This document shows, piece by piece, positions 44,377 to 53,129 of a DNA stretch of 64,000 nt. Origin of the DNA: Heliobacterium chlorum (GTDB lineage: Bacteria > Bacillota > Desulfitobacteriia > Heliobacteriales > Heliobacteriaceae). The stretch covers positions 310,001 through 374,000 of the forward strand of contig NZ_JACVHF010000001.1 in the NCBI RefSeq assembly GCF_014502795.1. Direction: 5' to 3'. The notes below the pieces were generated by a model. It did not search any database, was not told where the DNA came from, and was given only the letters and a program-made list of their open reading frames with translations. The position numbers were made by a program, and so were the translations under genes. Position 1 is the stretch's first letter, and every line of letters begins with the position of its first letter.

Positions 44377-45317
44377 ACCAAATCACGAAGGAAATGCGCG
44401 ACCTAGCCCGGGAACTGCTCGCCTCGGGAGAAGTGAAGGGCCTTATCGGCTGGACAAAGGGCAGCCGATGGTACCTGACGCCGCCCCTCTTCATCACCCG
44501 GCCCGAAGAGGCGGAGCAACTCTATTTTGATCAATTCGCCGTCAACAACTTGACGGGATTACTTTTAGATTACCGGTACGGCGACGATAAAATCGCCCTC
44601 TTTGTCAAAGGTTGTGACAGCCGCGGCATCGTACGGCTGCTGCAAGATCACCAGATCAAGCGAGAGAAGGTACTCGTCATCGGAGTCCCCTGCATGGGGA
44701 TGAGCGACAAAAAGGCTGTCACCGATCCACGGCAGCCTGTGGAGCTGCCTCTTTTGGACAAGTGTCTCGAATGCCGCTATCCCAATCCAGTCATCGCCGA
44801 TCGCCTTATCGGCGGGGCCCTCGTCTCTGGAGAACCCTCTGAACCGAAGGGCCTGACGGCTTCGGAAGCGGCCAAGCGCGGCGTCGGCAGCAAGCAAGCG
44901 GACCGTTTTGCCCAAGTGAAGGCCATCGAGGCGATGAGTGCCGATGAGAAATACGCCTTCTGGCAGGCCCAGCATGAGAAATGCCTCCGCTGTTACGCCT
45001 GCCGCAACATTTGCCCGGCTTGCAACTGTCGGGAGTGCATCTTTGAATCGGACAAAAAAGGATGGGTCAATAAGTCGGCCACGCCGACGGACAACGCCTT
45101 TTTCGCCGTCACCCGGGCGATGCATGTCGCTGGCCGCTGTGTTGAATGCGGTGAGTGTGAACGGGTTTGCCCGATGGACATCCCCATCATGGCACTAAAC
45201 CGGAAAGTCATCCAGGACATCAACGAACTCTTCGGAGAAAGTGATGCCGGTACCGATTTGGATGGCAAAATGCCGCTAGGTCTGTTCAAAAACGATGATC
45301 CAGAAGAGTTCATGTAA
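44373..45317 (+). CDS. flxB: FlxB-like iron-sulfur subunit
   Basis: This 314-residue protein has an N-terminal domain like F420-hydrogenase/dehydrogenase beta subunits (FVKGCDSRGIVRLLQ, GVPCMGM, CLECRYPNP) and two C-terminal [4Fe-4S] sites (CLRCYACRNICPACNC and CVECGECERVCP). In FlxABCD-HdrABC systems such a subunit passes electrons from the NADH-oxidising FlxA toward MvhD and HdrA. Assignment as B rather than C is by order. Confidence 0.75.
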   Translation: MNQITKEMRDLARELLASGEVKGLIGWTKGSRWYLTPPLFITRPEEAEQLYFDQFAVNNLTGLLLDYRYGDDKIALFVKGCDSRGIVRLLQDHQIKREKVLVIGVPCMGMSDKKAVTDPRQPVELPLLDKCLECRYPNPVIADRLIGGALVSGEPSEPKGLTASEAAKRGVGSKQADRFAQVKAIEAMSADEKYAFWQAQHEKCLRCYACRNICPACNCRECIFESDKKGWVNKSATPTDNAFFAVTRAMHVAGRCVECGECERVCPMDIPIMALNRKVIQDINELFGESDAGTDLDGKMPLGLFKNDDPEEFM

Positions 45318-45341
45318 TCACTCTTTGAATACGGAAGGCAG

Positions 45342-46361
45342 GTGCAGAGGTTGAAAGCCTTTCCAAAAGCTAAACTGACGGCAGTGCTGGAGATGATGAT
45401 CCAAAAAGCGACGGTCTGGGTACCGTCAATGATCGCTGGTGTCTCCCGCTTTGCTCCTTATAGACCTGGAACCGATATACAGATGGGAACGAACACGGCC
45501 ATTAGCCCAAAAGAAGCCCTCTTTCCGTCTACAGAAAAGATATATAAGTTCAGCGCCTACGGCATCGATGGAGATTTTGAACCCGTCGATCCCTCTGTAG
45601 GACCGCAGATCCTTTTCGGCCTTCGCTCCTGCGACATGCAGGGGATCCTTTGTCTCGACGATGTCTTCCTCACCCGAGGTTATGTCGATGACTTTTACGG
45701 GAGCAAACGGGAAGCGACGACCCTGATCACCCTGGGCTGTGTCACTCCCGGTGCCGATTGTTTTTGTGCCTCTATGGGCGTAAACCCAGCCGAGCACGAT
45801 GCTTCCGACGCACAGATGTATGATCTGGGAGACGCCTATGGAATCATTGCCCGCTCGGTCAAAGGAGAGGCTCTGGTCAAGGACCTGATGGCAGCGGGAT
45901 TGCTGAGCGACACAGATAAGAGCCAAGGGCCGACGGCCGACTTCGTCCTGAAGGTCGACAGCGAAGGCATCACAGAGAAACTGCAGCAGATGTTCGACCA
46001 TCCCCTTTGGGATGAGCTGTCCCGTAAGTGCTTAAACTGCGGAACCTGCGCCTATCTATGCCCGACCTGCCATTGCTTCGATATCGCTGAGAAGAAACGC
46101 AACCAGCACTGCGGCGTGAAGATCAAATGCTGGGATACATGTATGTTTTCCGAATATGCCCTGATGGCTGGCGGTCATAACCCTCGTCCCTCCAAGAAAG
46201 AGCGGGTTCGCCAGCGTTTCATGCACAAATTGCGTTATTTCCCGGAACGATACGGTAAACTTCAATGTACCGGCTGCGGGCGCTGCATCGCCAAGTGTCC
46301 TGTCAACCTGGAGATCACCGATGTGATCAAACTAGCAGGGGAGGCAAAGAGCGATGGTTGA
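45342..46361 (+). CDS. flxC: FlxC-like iron-sulfur subunit (AsrA-like)
   Basis: This protein of up to 339 residues resembles the AsrA family of iron-sulfur subunits: GLRSCDMQGILCLDDVFL, LGCVTPGADCFCASMG, then two [4Fe-4S] sites, CLNCGTCAYLCPTCHC and CTGCGRCIAKCP. Together with AsrB-like FlxA it forms the NADH-oxidising arm. The start may be GTG 45342 or TTG 45351; GGAAGG lies at 45333-45338. It overlaps flxA by eight bases. Confidence 0.8.
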   Translation: MQRLKAFPKAKLTAVLEMMIQKATVWVPSMIAGVSRFAPYRPGTDIQMGTNTAISPKEALFPSTEKIYKFSAYGIDGDFEPVDPSVGPQILFGLRSCDMQGILCLDDVFLTRGYVDDFYGSKREATTLITLGCVTPGADCFCASMGVNPAEHDASDAQMYDLGDAYGIIARSVKGEALVKDLMAAGLLSDTDKSQGPTADFVLKVDSEGITEKLQQMFDHPLWDELSRKCLNCGTCAYLCPTCHCFDIAEKKRNQHCGVKIKCWDTCMFSEYALMAGGHNPRPSKKERVRQRFMHKLRYFPERYGKLQCTGCGRCIAKCPVNLEITDVIKLAGEAKSDG

Positions 46362-47226
46362 ACAAAAGATCAATCCCGTTGCCACCCTATCTGATGTGAA
46401 ACGGATCAATCCCCTGATACCGATGAAAGCGAAAGTGACGCGCATCATCGATGAAACAGCCGACGTGAAGACCTTCTGTATTGCCAAAGAAGAAGCAGGC
46501 CGCTTTACGGCGCCCTTCAGGACGGCTCCCGGCCAATTGGCCATGCTGTCCCTGCCCGGTGTAGGGGAGGCGATGTTCTCCGCTACCGATGCCCCTGAAC
46601 ACCTGCAGCTGTCGATCAAAAAAGTTGGCGTCCTCACTGATGCGCTTCATGAGATCTGCCCCGGTCAGACTGTCGGCGTGCGCGGGCCTTATGGCAACGG
46701 CTTCCCTATGGATGAATACAAGGGGAAAAACATCCTCTTCATCGGCGGCGGCATCGGCCTCGCTCCCGTTCGGTCGGTAGTGCGCTACTGTGTCGATCAC
46801 CGAGACGATTTTGGGCAATTGCACTTGATCTACGGTTCCCGCTCTCCAGCCGACTTGGTCTTCAAGTATGACCTCTTCGATACATGGCCTGCCGTTCGGG
46901 ACTTTAAAGTTTCTGTCACCGTCGACCGGGGAGATGATCAGTGGAAGGGGAATGTAGGATTTGTTCCCGCTTTCATCGAGCAACTGCGACCGGATCCGGA
47001 AAACACGGTCTGTATCCTCTGCGGTCCGCCTATCATGATCAAATTCACCTTAGGAATTCTTGACAAATTGGGTTTTACTCCCGAGAACGTGATCACCACA
47101 TTGGAGATGCGCATGAAATGCGGCATCGGCAAATGCGGCCGTTGCAATATCGGCAGTTGTTTCGTATGTCTGGACGGGCCGGTATTCAGTTTAGCCCAGT
47201 TGAAGACGATGCCCAATGAGTATTGA
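46354..47226 (+). CDS. flxA: FlxA-like FAD/NAD(P)-binding reductase (AsrB-like)
   Basis: This 290-residue flavoprotein belongs to the ferredoxin-NADP reductase/PyrK/AsrB group. The FAD region (PGQLAMLSLPGVGEAMFS) and the nucleotide site (NILFIGGGIGLAPVRSVV) precede a C-terminal cluster motif, MKCGIGKCGRCNIGSCFVC, as in PyrK. It is the likely entry point for NADH. It closes the seven-gene operon. Confidence 0.85.
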   Translation: MVEQKINPVATLSDVKRINPLIPMKAKVTRIIDETADVKTFCIAKEEAGRFTAPFRTAPGQLAMLSLPGVGEAMFSATDAPEHLQLSIKKVGVLTDALHEICPGQTVGVRGPYGNGFPMDEYKGKNILFIGGGIGLAPVRSVVRYCVDHRDDFGQLHLIYGSRSPADLVFKYDLFDTWPAVRDFKVSVTVDRGDDQWKGNVGFVPAFIEQLRPDPENTVCILCGPPIMIKFTLGILDKLGFTPENVITTLEMRMKCGIGKCGRCNIGSCFVCLDGPVFSLAQLKTMPNEY

Positions 47227-47252
47227 TATAACTTAAAGAATATGTCTTCTTA

Positions 47253-47315
47253 AAAGCGGGAGTGGCTTCTATCAATGCAGTGCATTGACTATGATGCCAT
47301 CCCGCTTTAATTATT
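47253..47315 (+). terminator. Compound terminator hairpin of the hdr-flx operon
   Basis: AAAGCGGGA with TGGC (47253-47266) pairs with GCCA and TCCCGCTTT (47296-47308). Inside, TCAATGCA-G-TGCATTGA (47272-47288) forms a second perfect hairpin. AATTATTATCT follows, so the U-tract is weak but the stem is strong. Confidence 0.65.
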
Positions 47316-47494
47316 ATCTGAGATTTAGAAAGAAAATCGGTTAGAATTGTCTAGTTACTCATACATCAATATGGCTTGATTATCTCTGCTGTTAAATCAT
47401 AAATAAAAGCATCTCTCTACAGATTCCGACATTATTTTCATGGGAGATTGTTTATTATATTAAGTGATAAATAATAGAAAGGAGACTTCTAAAG
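47316..47494 (+). other. A+T-rich leader of the nuclease-NACHT gene
   Basis: Base composition turns sharply A+T-rich here. No gene is seen. AAAGGAGA (47478-47485) lies ten bases before the TTG start. Several TATATT/TATTAT hexamers near 47452-47461 could be -10 boxes, but none has a convincing -35. Confidence 0.4.
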
Positions 47495-50400
47495 TTGGAA
47501 AATATCACAATCAAAATACTAGAGACTGACCCTAATAAAAAGGGTGATTTATTTGCAAGGCTTATATCAGAATATTTTATATCTCTTGGATATAATAATT
47601 TTAGATTTAACATATCTAAATCTGGAAGAGAAATCGATATTGAAGCAAATCATCGTACGGAAATCCGTAGAGTCATAGCTGAGTGTAAAGCAGTAGTGGA
47701 TAAAATAGGTGGTGATGAAATAAATAAGTTTGTTGGCAGCTTAGATGTGGAAAAGAGAAAACATCAGCCCAACGAAACTGTGGGATATTTTATTTCATTA
47801 TCCGGATTTAAAGAAACTGCTATTGAGCAAGAAAGAGATGCCGGTGGAAACCGTGTTATATTAATTGATGGAAATCAAGTAATCAAAGAATTAGTTAATG
47901 GACACTCCCTAGTTTCCTTAGAGAAAGCTATGGAACGTGCGGGAAGATGTGCAGTGTATCAACCAAATATTTTAGTGCCTAGTACTAATGTGGAATTATT
48001 AGCTCATGAGATTGGATGGATTTGGGTAATATATTTCTGTAGTAATAAGGAGATAACACACTTTGTTCTTATTCACGCAGATGGTGAAGCTTTATCTAAG
48101 TCTTTAGCAGATGAAATAATAAAAAGATACGATACACAAGAAATGAAGCTAAATAACCTAATATATTTAGAGCCAGTATACTTAAACGGTGTAACAGATA
48201 ATCAAGTTTTAAAAGCCAAGGAAAGGTATTTTAAGTATATCTCGTCCGAATGTGGAGATATTCAACTAGAGGGTTTACCTGCAGATCAGGAAGTAGGTAC
48301 TCGACGTCTCAAAATAGAAAATATTTTTGTTCCGCTTAATTTAACACCGATCACGAATCTTACAGAAACAATTTCTTTATCTATAGAAATAGATAAGAAA
48401 AATACAAAAAAACAAAAAAAGGATAGAATATCCGTAGGGAAATGCCTGTGTAGCAATTCTAAACTAGCTATATTAGCGAAACCTGGAGGAGGCAAATCAA
48501 CATTACTAAAAAGCCTTGCTGTAGCCTACGCGTTTCCAGATAGGCGGGAGAAAATCGATAAACATCTACCTGAAAAAGAATGGTTACCTTTATTTATTAA
48601 GTGCAGACAACTCGAAGACGACGCGAGATTGCCATTTATAAATATCTTGTATAGGATATCCAAAAGAGCTGAGATGGGTGACTTGTGTACTTCATTTGAA
48701 GAATTAATTAATCGATCGTTAAGAAATGGAAAGGCTCTTTTGTTGATAGACGGGCTAGATGAAATATCAGACGTAAGCGTTAGAAAATCTTTTGTTAATC
48801 AACTTCGAACGTTTTTAACAATATATCCTTTAGTAAGTGTGGTATTAACTTCACGGGAAGCCGGTTTTAGAGTCATTGGCTCTTCTTTAGCTAATTATTT
48901 TGTGCATTATAGATTATCGGATTTTAATGATACTGATATAAAAAAACTAACCGTTGCGTGGCATAAAGAAGTAATTGGCAATAAAAAAGCAGTACATACC
49001 GAAGCATTAAAACTGGCTGATTCAATTTGTTCAATAGATCGAGTAAAAAGGTTAGCAAAAAATCCTCTTCTTTTAACGACTTTATTACTTGTTAAACGAT
49101 GGGTAGGTCATTTACCTACTCGAAGAAGTGTATTATACAGTAAAGCTATAGAAGTTTTGTTAATGACTTGGAATGTAGAGGGTCACGAACCATTAGAGCT
49201 TGATGAAGTAATACCACAGCTTGCTTTCATTGCTTACAACATGATGGTTGAAGGTACTCAGCAAATATCCTCTAAGAAATTAAAAGAACTTCTTCTCTTA
49301 GCGAGAAAGCAGATGCCAGAAATTTTGAGTTTTACAAAATTAAAAATTACGGATTTTATTGAAAGAGTTGAGTTGCGTAGTAGTTTATTAGTTTTAAGTG
49401 GACATGAGGTTGAAAATGGTGTACTATACCCAACCTATGAGTTTCAGCATTTAACATTCCAGGAGTACCTTACGTCTCTTGCACTAATTGAGGGTTACTA
49501 CCCAAATAGAGAAGAAGACGATTTGTTAATAGATATCTTGAATCCGTATTTTTTTAACGAGCAATGGAAGGAAGTAATTCCTTTAACCGCTGTTTTATCT
49601 GGTCGAAAAGTACAACCTTTAGCAAAAAAATTAATAAGTTTATGTAAAGAAGTTCCTACTTATGAACGTTTATTAAACTCACCTGATTCAATACCAGTTG
49701 AACTGTTAGGTCAGTGTATAATTGATGAAATTCAACTACCACCGGATTTGCTCAGAGAAGCTCTAGAGTGGTTAGGAAGACGTTCTAATAATTGCACACA
49801 TATAGTAAATATTTACAAAGGTAAATATGGAGAGGAACTATTTAAAGTTTTAATTCAAACAATTAAACAAGAAGATGATGACATAATCAATATCGCAAGT
49901 GCATTAAGTGATATAGCTATTCATAAATACTCCGTACATAACGAACTTGACAGCATAGATATTGAAACAATAATGAATCTTCTAACAAGTATAAATGAAT
50001 ACGATAACTCGATTGGTGCCTTGTTAGTAATGAGACTCGCATTTGAAGGGAAATTGTTTCGTAACAAAACGGACGAGTTGATTAAGGTTATTAAGCCAAT
50101 TAACGATTCTCTTATAAAAATGCTTGATCAAAAAGAACTCCATATAAAATTTAGTGCGTGTTGGGCCTTAACATGGATAAGTGAAAGAGATTTTATTGAA
50201 AATAATCAAATAGAACAAATCATTCCTAAGTTGTTATCATGTTGGGTCCAAACTAATAATAATTCATTTAGATATATGGTAACTTGGGTAATAACATCGC
50301 TGCCTATTATAGAGAGAAGCAAAGTATCTTTCATATGCAACATACCGGAAATTGGTGATTTTATAAAATCTGAATATTATACAGAAACTTCAAACTTTGC

Positions 50401-50557
50401 TGACAGGGTTAGAAATGGAGCTGCGATTACGATGGCCTATTACTTAGGTAATCCTTGGACGACACCTCAATTATCTAGTATGATTAGTGAAATTAGTGAA
50501 AGTAGATTAACAAGAAAAAATAATCTACTATCTATTTTGCCACAAGAAAGCTTGTAA
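47495..50557 (+). CDS. Mrr-like nuclease-NACHT NTPase, probable anti-phage defence protein
   Basis: This 1020-residue single-gene protein has three parts. Residues 1 to about 140 look like a PD-(D/E)XK nuclease of the Mrr type: GREIDIE gives Asp48, IAECKA gives Glu63 and Lys65, then YFISLSGFKETAIEQER and ILIDGNQVIKEL. Residues about 315-560 are a NACHT NTPase: Walker A KPGGGKST (329-336), Walker B LLLIDGLDE (416-423) and the arginine-bearing LTSREAGFR (451-459). Helical, HEAT-like sequence fills the C-terminus, a likely sensor. NACHT proteins with N-terminal nucleases are known phage-defence effectors, the bacterial relatives of NLRs. The gene is strongly A+T-rich unlike both neighbours, a sign of transfer. 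The TTG start follows AAAGGAGA. The trigger and clade cannot be told. Confidence 0.88.
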   Translation: MENITIKILETDPNKKGDLFARLISEYFISLGYNNFRFNISKSGREIDIEANHRTEIRRVIAECKAVVDKIGGDEINKFVGSLDVEKRKHQPNETVGYFISLSGFKETAIEQERDAGGNRVILIDGNQVIKELVNGHSLVSLEKAMERAGRCAVYQPNILVPSTNVELLAHEIGWIWVIYFCSNKEITHFVLIHADGEALSKSLADEIIKRYDTQEMKLNNLIYLEPVYLNGVTDNQVLKAKERYFKYISSECGDIQLEGLPADQEVGTRRLKIENIFVPLNLTPITNLTETISLSIEIDKKNTKKQKKDRISVGKCLCSNSKLAILAKPGGGKSTLLKSLAVAYAFPDRREKIDKHLPEKEWLPLFIKCRQLEDDARLPFINILYRISKRAEMGDLCTSFEELINRSLRNGKALLLIDGLDEISDVSVRKSFVNQLRTFLTIYPLVSVVLTSREAGFRVIGSSLANYFVHYRLSDFNDTDIKKLTVAWHKEVIGNKKAVHTEALKLADSICSIDRVKRLAKNPLLLTTLLLVKRWVGHLPTRRSVLYSKAIEVLLMTWNVEGHEPLELDEVIPQLAFIAYNMMVEGTQQISSKKLKELLLLARKQMPEILSFTKLKITDFIERVELRSSLLVLSGHEVENGVLYPTYEFQHLTFQEYLTSLALIEGYYPNREEDDLLIDILNPYFFNEQWKEVIPLTAVLSGRKVQPLAKKLISLCKEVPTYERLLNSPDSIPVELLGQCIIDEIQLPPDLLREALEWLGRRSNNCTHIVNIYKGKYGEELFKVLIQTIKQEDDDIINIASALSDIAIHKYSVHNELDSIDIETIMNLLTSINEYDNSIGALLVMRLAFEGKLFRNKTDELIKVIKPINDSLIKMLDQKELHIKFSACWALTWISERDFIENNQIEQIIPKLLSCWVQTNNNSFRYMVTWVITSLPIIERSKVSFICNIPEIGDFIKSEYYTETSNFADRVRNGAAITMAYYLGNPWTTPQLSSMISEISESRLTRKNNLLSILPQESL

Positions 50558-50797
50558 AATATACATAAAACTTTTTTATAGTAATCCTGCAAATGCAAAC
50601 TGATATTCAATAAGTGTTTCTAATTTGAATGCATATGTTTTGTCATAATTATTCCAGGTTGATGTTCAGAGAATGTCAAGCTTTTTAATAAAAATGACCG
50701 CTAAGTGCGGTCTTTTTTATTAAATGTTAAAAATTTGAGTAGTTTTTTATACAAACCATAATTAAGTTTAAAACATCTATTAGATGGTTATCTATAT
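50558..50797. other. A+T-rich gap after the nuclease-NACHT gene
   Basis: No gene is seen. The gap holds only the bidirectional terminator at 50691-50718 and ends at the stop of the convergent cNMP/DUF2225 gene. No direct repeat, integrase or tRNA fragment that would mark an insertion boundary was found. Confidence 0.5.
50691..50718. terminator. Bidirectional intrinsic terminator
   Basis: GACCGC-TAAGT-GCGGTC is flanked by AAAAT on the left and TTTTTT on the right, so both strands give a stem plus U-tract. It separates the convergent NACHT and cNMP/DUF2225 genes. Confidence 0.85.
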
Positions 50798-52171
50798 CTA
50801 CGTTTTTTCCGATTCGCTTTCCTTCTCCTTCTCCATAATCTCCTTCATATCCTGATAACGATTCGACGCCTGCCGGTTTAAAGAAGGACTCCCTCCACGA
50901 CGAGCGATACCGCCTCGGAAGAATTTCATTGCTTCCTTATATTCATGGTGGCGCAGGGATAGTTCGCCGAGCAGGATAGACAGCCGCTGCTCCTGGTCGA
51001 TGGACGTATTCCGGTTGCTGTTGAAATAAGTGTCTTTGAACTGTTCCAAGGCCTGGTAGGAGGCGTAGTTGGCGATTTCTTTATCGCCCATATCATCGTA
51101 GAGCCAGCAGAGACGCATCCATAGTTTTGCCGTTTTCGACGGATCCGGTTTTCCTGCTTTAGCCGTATATAAGGCCAGATAATAGGCCATGAAGACTTGA
51201 TCGATTTTCCGGGGATGATCGTATTGAAAAGAAAAGGGCTTGGGCAACTTTGCGAGTTCAGTCTTGATTTGCTTAATGATTACCCCGGGTAAATTGGTAG
51301 TAAACTCGAAATTAAAGGTCGAAAAATAACAATGAGGGCACACCCAGATCGTATACCAAAGGGGCTCAAAATCATGAAAGTGCTGGCGAAAATCGGGGTC
51401 GACTCGATGCAGCTTTGGTTTGGACGAACGAACCGCTTTTGTCTCAAAATTCCCGTCGCAAACAGGACAGGTTACTTTTTTATCATATAGATAGTCATCG
51501 TCGCCGGCAGGGGCTGTTTTGCCGTATGATTTGTGACCGGGTGCGTAATCAAAAAGTGAGGTTTCCGGTGCACTCGCTTGTACACTTCGATCTGAAGAAA
51601 CAGAAGGGGAACCGGTCGATTTCGCTGACGAAAAAGGTGAAACAGGTTCAACAGCGGGAGGACCTGACGGTGAAGAAGCTTTCTCTCTGGATGGGTCGGC
51701 TCCTTTATTCGCAGGAACGGAAAAACCGGCTGCCGCCATGCGGGAAGCCAACAATTTTGAAATTTCTTTCGCCTGCGGGCGCCGCCCCTCCTTGAGCCTC
51801 CGAAGCTCCTCATTCAACTGGCGCAGCCGCGCACTCAGTCCCTTCATGACCTTAAAAGCTAACCGTGGTTGCCGTGACATAATCGACTCGAAATTGCTTT
51901 CGCTGATACTGAGCAATATGGTATTCTCAATCGCGCGAACTGAGGCGCTCCGGGGCAGGCCTTCGAGCAAAGACATTTCCCCAAAAAAATCTCCCGCTTG
52001 CAGTTCCGTGATGACGATGGGGAAACCGTCGATAGATTGAATGTATACTTCCACTTTGCCGGAGAGGATGATATACATCTCGTTTCCCGGCTCACCTTCG
52101 TGGACGATGATATCATCCGCTTCATAATTCTTCAGTGTACCTGACTGAGCCAACTGGCCGATAGCGATCAA
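50798..52171 (-). CDS. Cyclic-nucleotide-binding domain protein with DUF2225
   Basis: This 457-residue protein begins with a Crp-type cNMP-binding domain (residues 1 to about 130: VHEGEPGNEMYIILSGKVEV, then FFGEMSLLEGLPRSASVRA, the phosphate-binding cassette), followed by a low-complexity Ser/Pro linker (about 150-220) and a DUF2225 domain with zinc-like cysteine pairs (TCPVCDGNFE and CPHCYFSTFNF). No DNA-binding helix-turn-helix is seen, so it is a sensor rather than a repressor. The TTG start follows GAGGAGGGAG. Function unknown. Confidence 0.85.
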   Translation of the reverse strand: MIAIGQLAQSGTLKNYEADDIIVHEGEPGNEMYIILSGKVEVYIQSIDGFPIVITELQAGDFFGEMSLLEGLPRSASVRAIENTILLSISESNFESIMSRQPRLAFKVMKGLSARLRQLNEELRRLKEGRRPQAKEISKLLASRMAAAGFSVPANKGADPSREKASSPSGPPAVEPVSPFSSAKSTGSPSVSSDRSVQASAPETSLFDYAPGHKSYGKTAPAGDDDYLYDKKVTCPVCDGNFETKAVRSSKPKLHRVDPDFRQHFHDFEPLWYTIWVCPHCYFSTFNFEFTTNLPGVIIKQIKTELAKLPKPFSFQYDHPRKIDQVFMAYYLALYTAKAGKPDPSKTAKLWMRLCWLYDDMGDKEIANYASYQALEQFKDTYFNSNRNTSIDQEQRLSILLGELSLRHHEYKEAMKFFRGGIARRGGSPSLNRQASNRYQDMKEIMEKEKESESEKT

Positions 52172-52490
52172 GGGGCTCCCTCCTCAAATGGGGATAGCCG
52201 GAAACGATGAGACTGGCGTCCCATGGGGAAAGAAATTCTACAAAAGATGGAAAGTTCCTGCGTTCGTTTTAGCTTCCGGAATGAGATTCTAATGAAAGAG
52301 CCCATGATTCCATCTTTATCTATCATATATTTCAATATTGATTTTTTAGTTACAAATTTGAAAAATAAGTATGCATGTGGTCAGTCATTGGACGGACAAA
52401 TTACAGAGGCAGGATATTTCTGTGCGAATTTTGGTTTTTACGGTGGTTATCGTATAATGGGTTCACAAGGTCATGAAAGGAGAGTCTCCC
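52172..52490 (+). other. Divergent intergenic region with nitroreductase promoter
   Basis: No gene is supported; a 93-codon open frame here overlaps the promoter and is rejected. TTGGTT (52431-52436), 16 bases and TATAAT (52453-52458) form a plausible promoter for the nitroreductase gene, whose site AAAGGAG lies at 52476-52482. Confidence 0.5.
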
Positions 52491-53117
52491 ATGAACGTTT
52501 TTGAAGCGATCCAGCGACGCCATGCCGTACGGGCGTACAAACCTGATCCGGTCCCAACAGAGCTGTTAAGACAACTGCTCGAATGTGCCCGCCGCGCGCC
52601 GAGCGCTGTAAATATGCAACCATGGAAGTTTATTGCCGTCACCGACCAAGTTATGCGGGAAAAATTAAAAGCAGCCGCCGGTGGACAAAGCCAAGTGAGC
52701 CAAGCGCCAGTCGTCCTCGTCTGCCTCGCCGATGAAGCAGGCTGTGATCGCATGGCTGCGAAGATGGAAGCATACGCCGAAAACCCCAATATGCCGGCAC
52801 CGATGCGTGAGAGTTTCCTAAAAAGGAGCGAGCCCATCAAGCATAATGCTGACATCCGGAAGATGTTAGCCGGTTTGAATAGCTATATTGCTATCGCCTA
52901 TCTCACACTGGCCGCGAAAGAACTCGGCCTGGACACCTGTTGGATGACAGGCTACGACGAGTCCGAAGTGAAGAAACTGCTGAATATTCCGCAGGGCGTT
53001 CACGTAGTGTCCTTGCTTACTTTAGGTTACGCCGCTGAAGTGGCTTTGGAAGAACATGACAGACTCCCTTTTGATGATATAGTTTATGGCGAAACGTACG
53101 GTACGCCTCTTCGATAA
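52491..53117 (+). CDS. Nitroreductase family protein
   Basis: This 208-residue FMN oxidoreductase has the family start EAIQRRHAVRAYKPDPVP, the FMN-contacting RRAPSAVNMQPWKFIAV, and the C-terminal AAKELGLDTCWMTGYDESEVKKLL split over two blocks. It would reduce nitro-aromatics, quinones or flavins with NAD(P)H. ATG 52491 is preferred over ATG 52473, which lies in the ribosome binding site. Confidence 0.9.
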   Translation: MNVFEAIQRRHAVRAYKPDPVPTELLRQLLECARRAPSAVNMQPWKFIAVTDQVMREKLKAAAGGQSQVSQAPVVLVCLADEAGCDRMAAKMEAYAENPNMPAPMRESFLKRSEPIKHNADIRKMLAGLNSYIAIAYLTLAAKELGLDTCWMTGYDESEVKKLLNIPQGVHVVSLLTLGYAAEVALEEHDRLPFDDIVYGETYGTPLR

Positions 53118-53129
53118 GGAGGGGCAACG

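Noticed and set aside
47227-50797. Prophage or transposon boundaries around the NACHT gene
   Set aside because: No integrase, transposase, attachment-like direct repeat or terminal inverted repeat could be found by eye; only composition marks the island.
52223-52504. 93-codon open frame before the nitroreductase gene
   Set aside because: It overlaps the promoter and start of the nitroreductase gene in another frame and has no family pattern.
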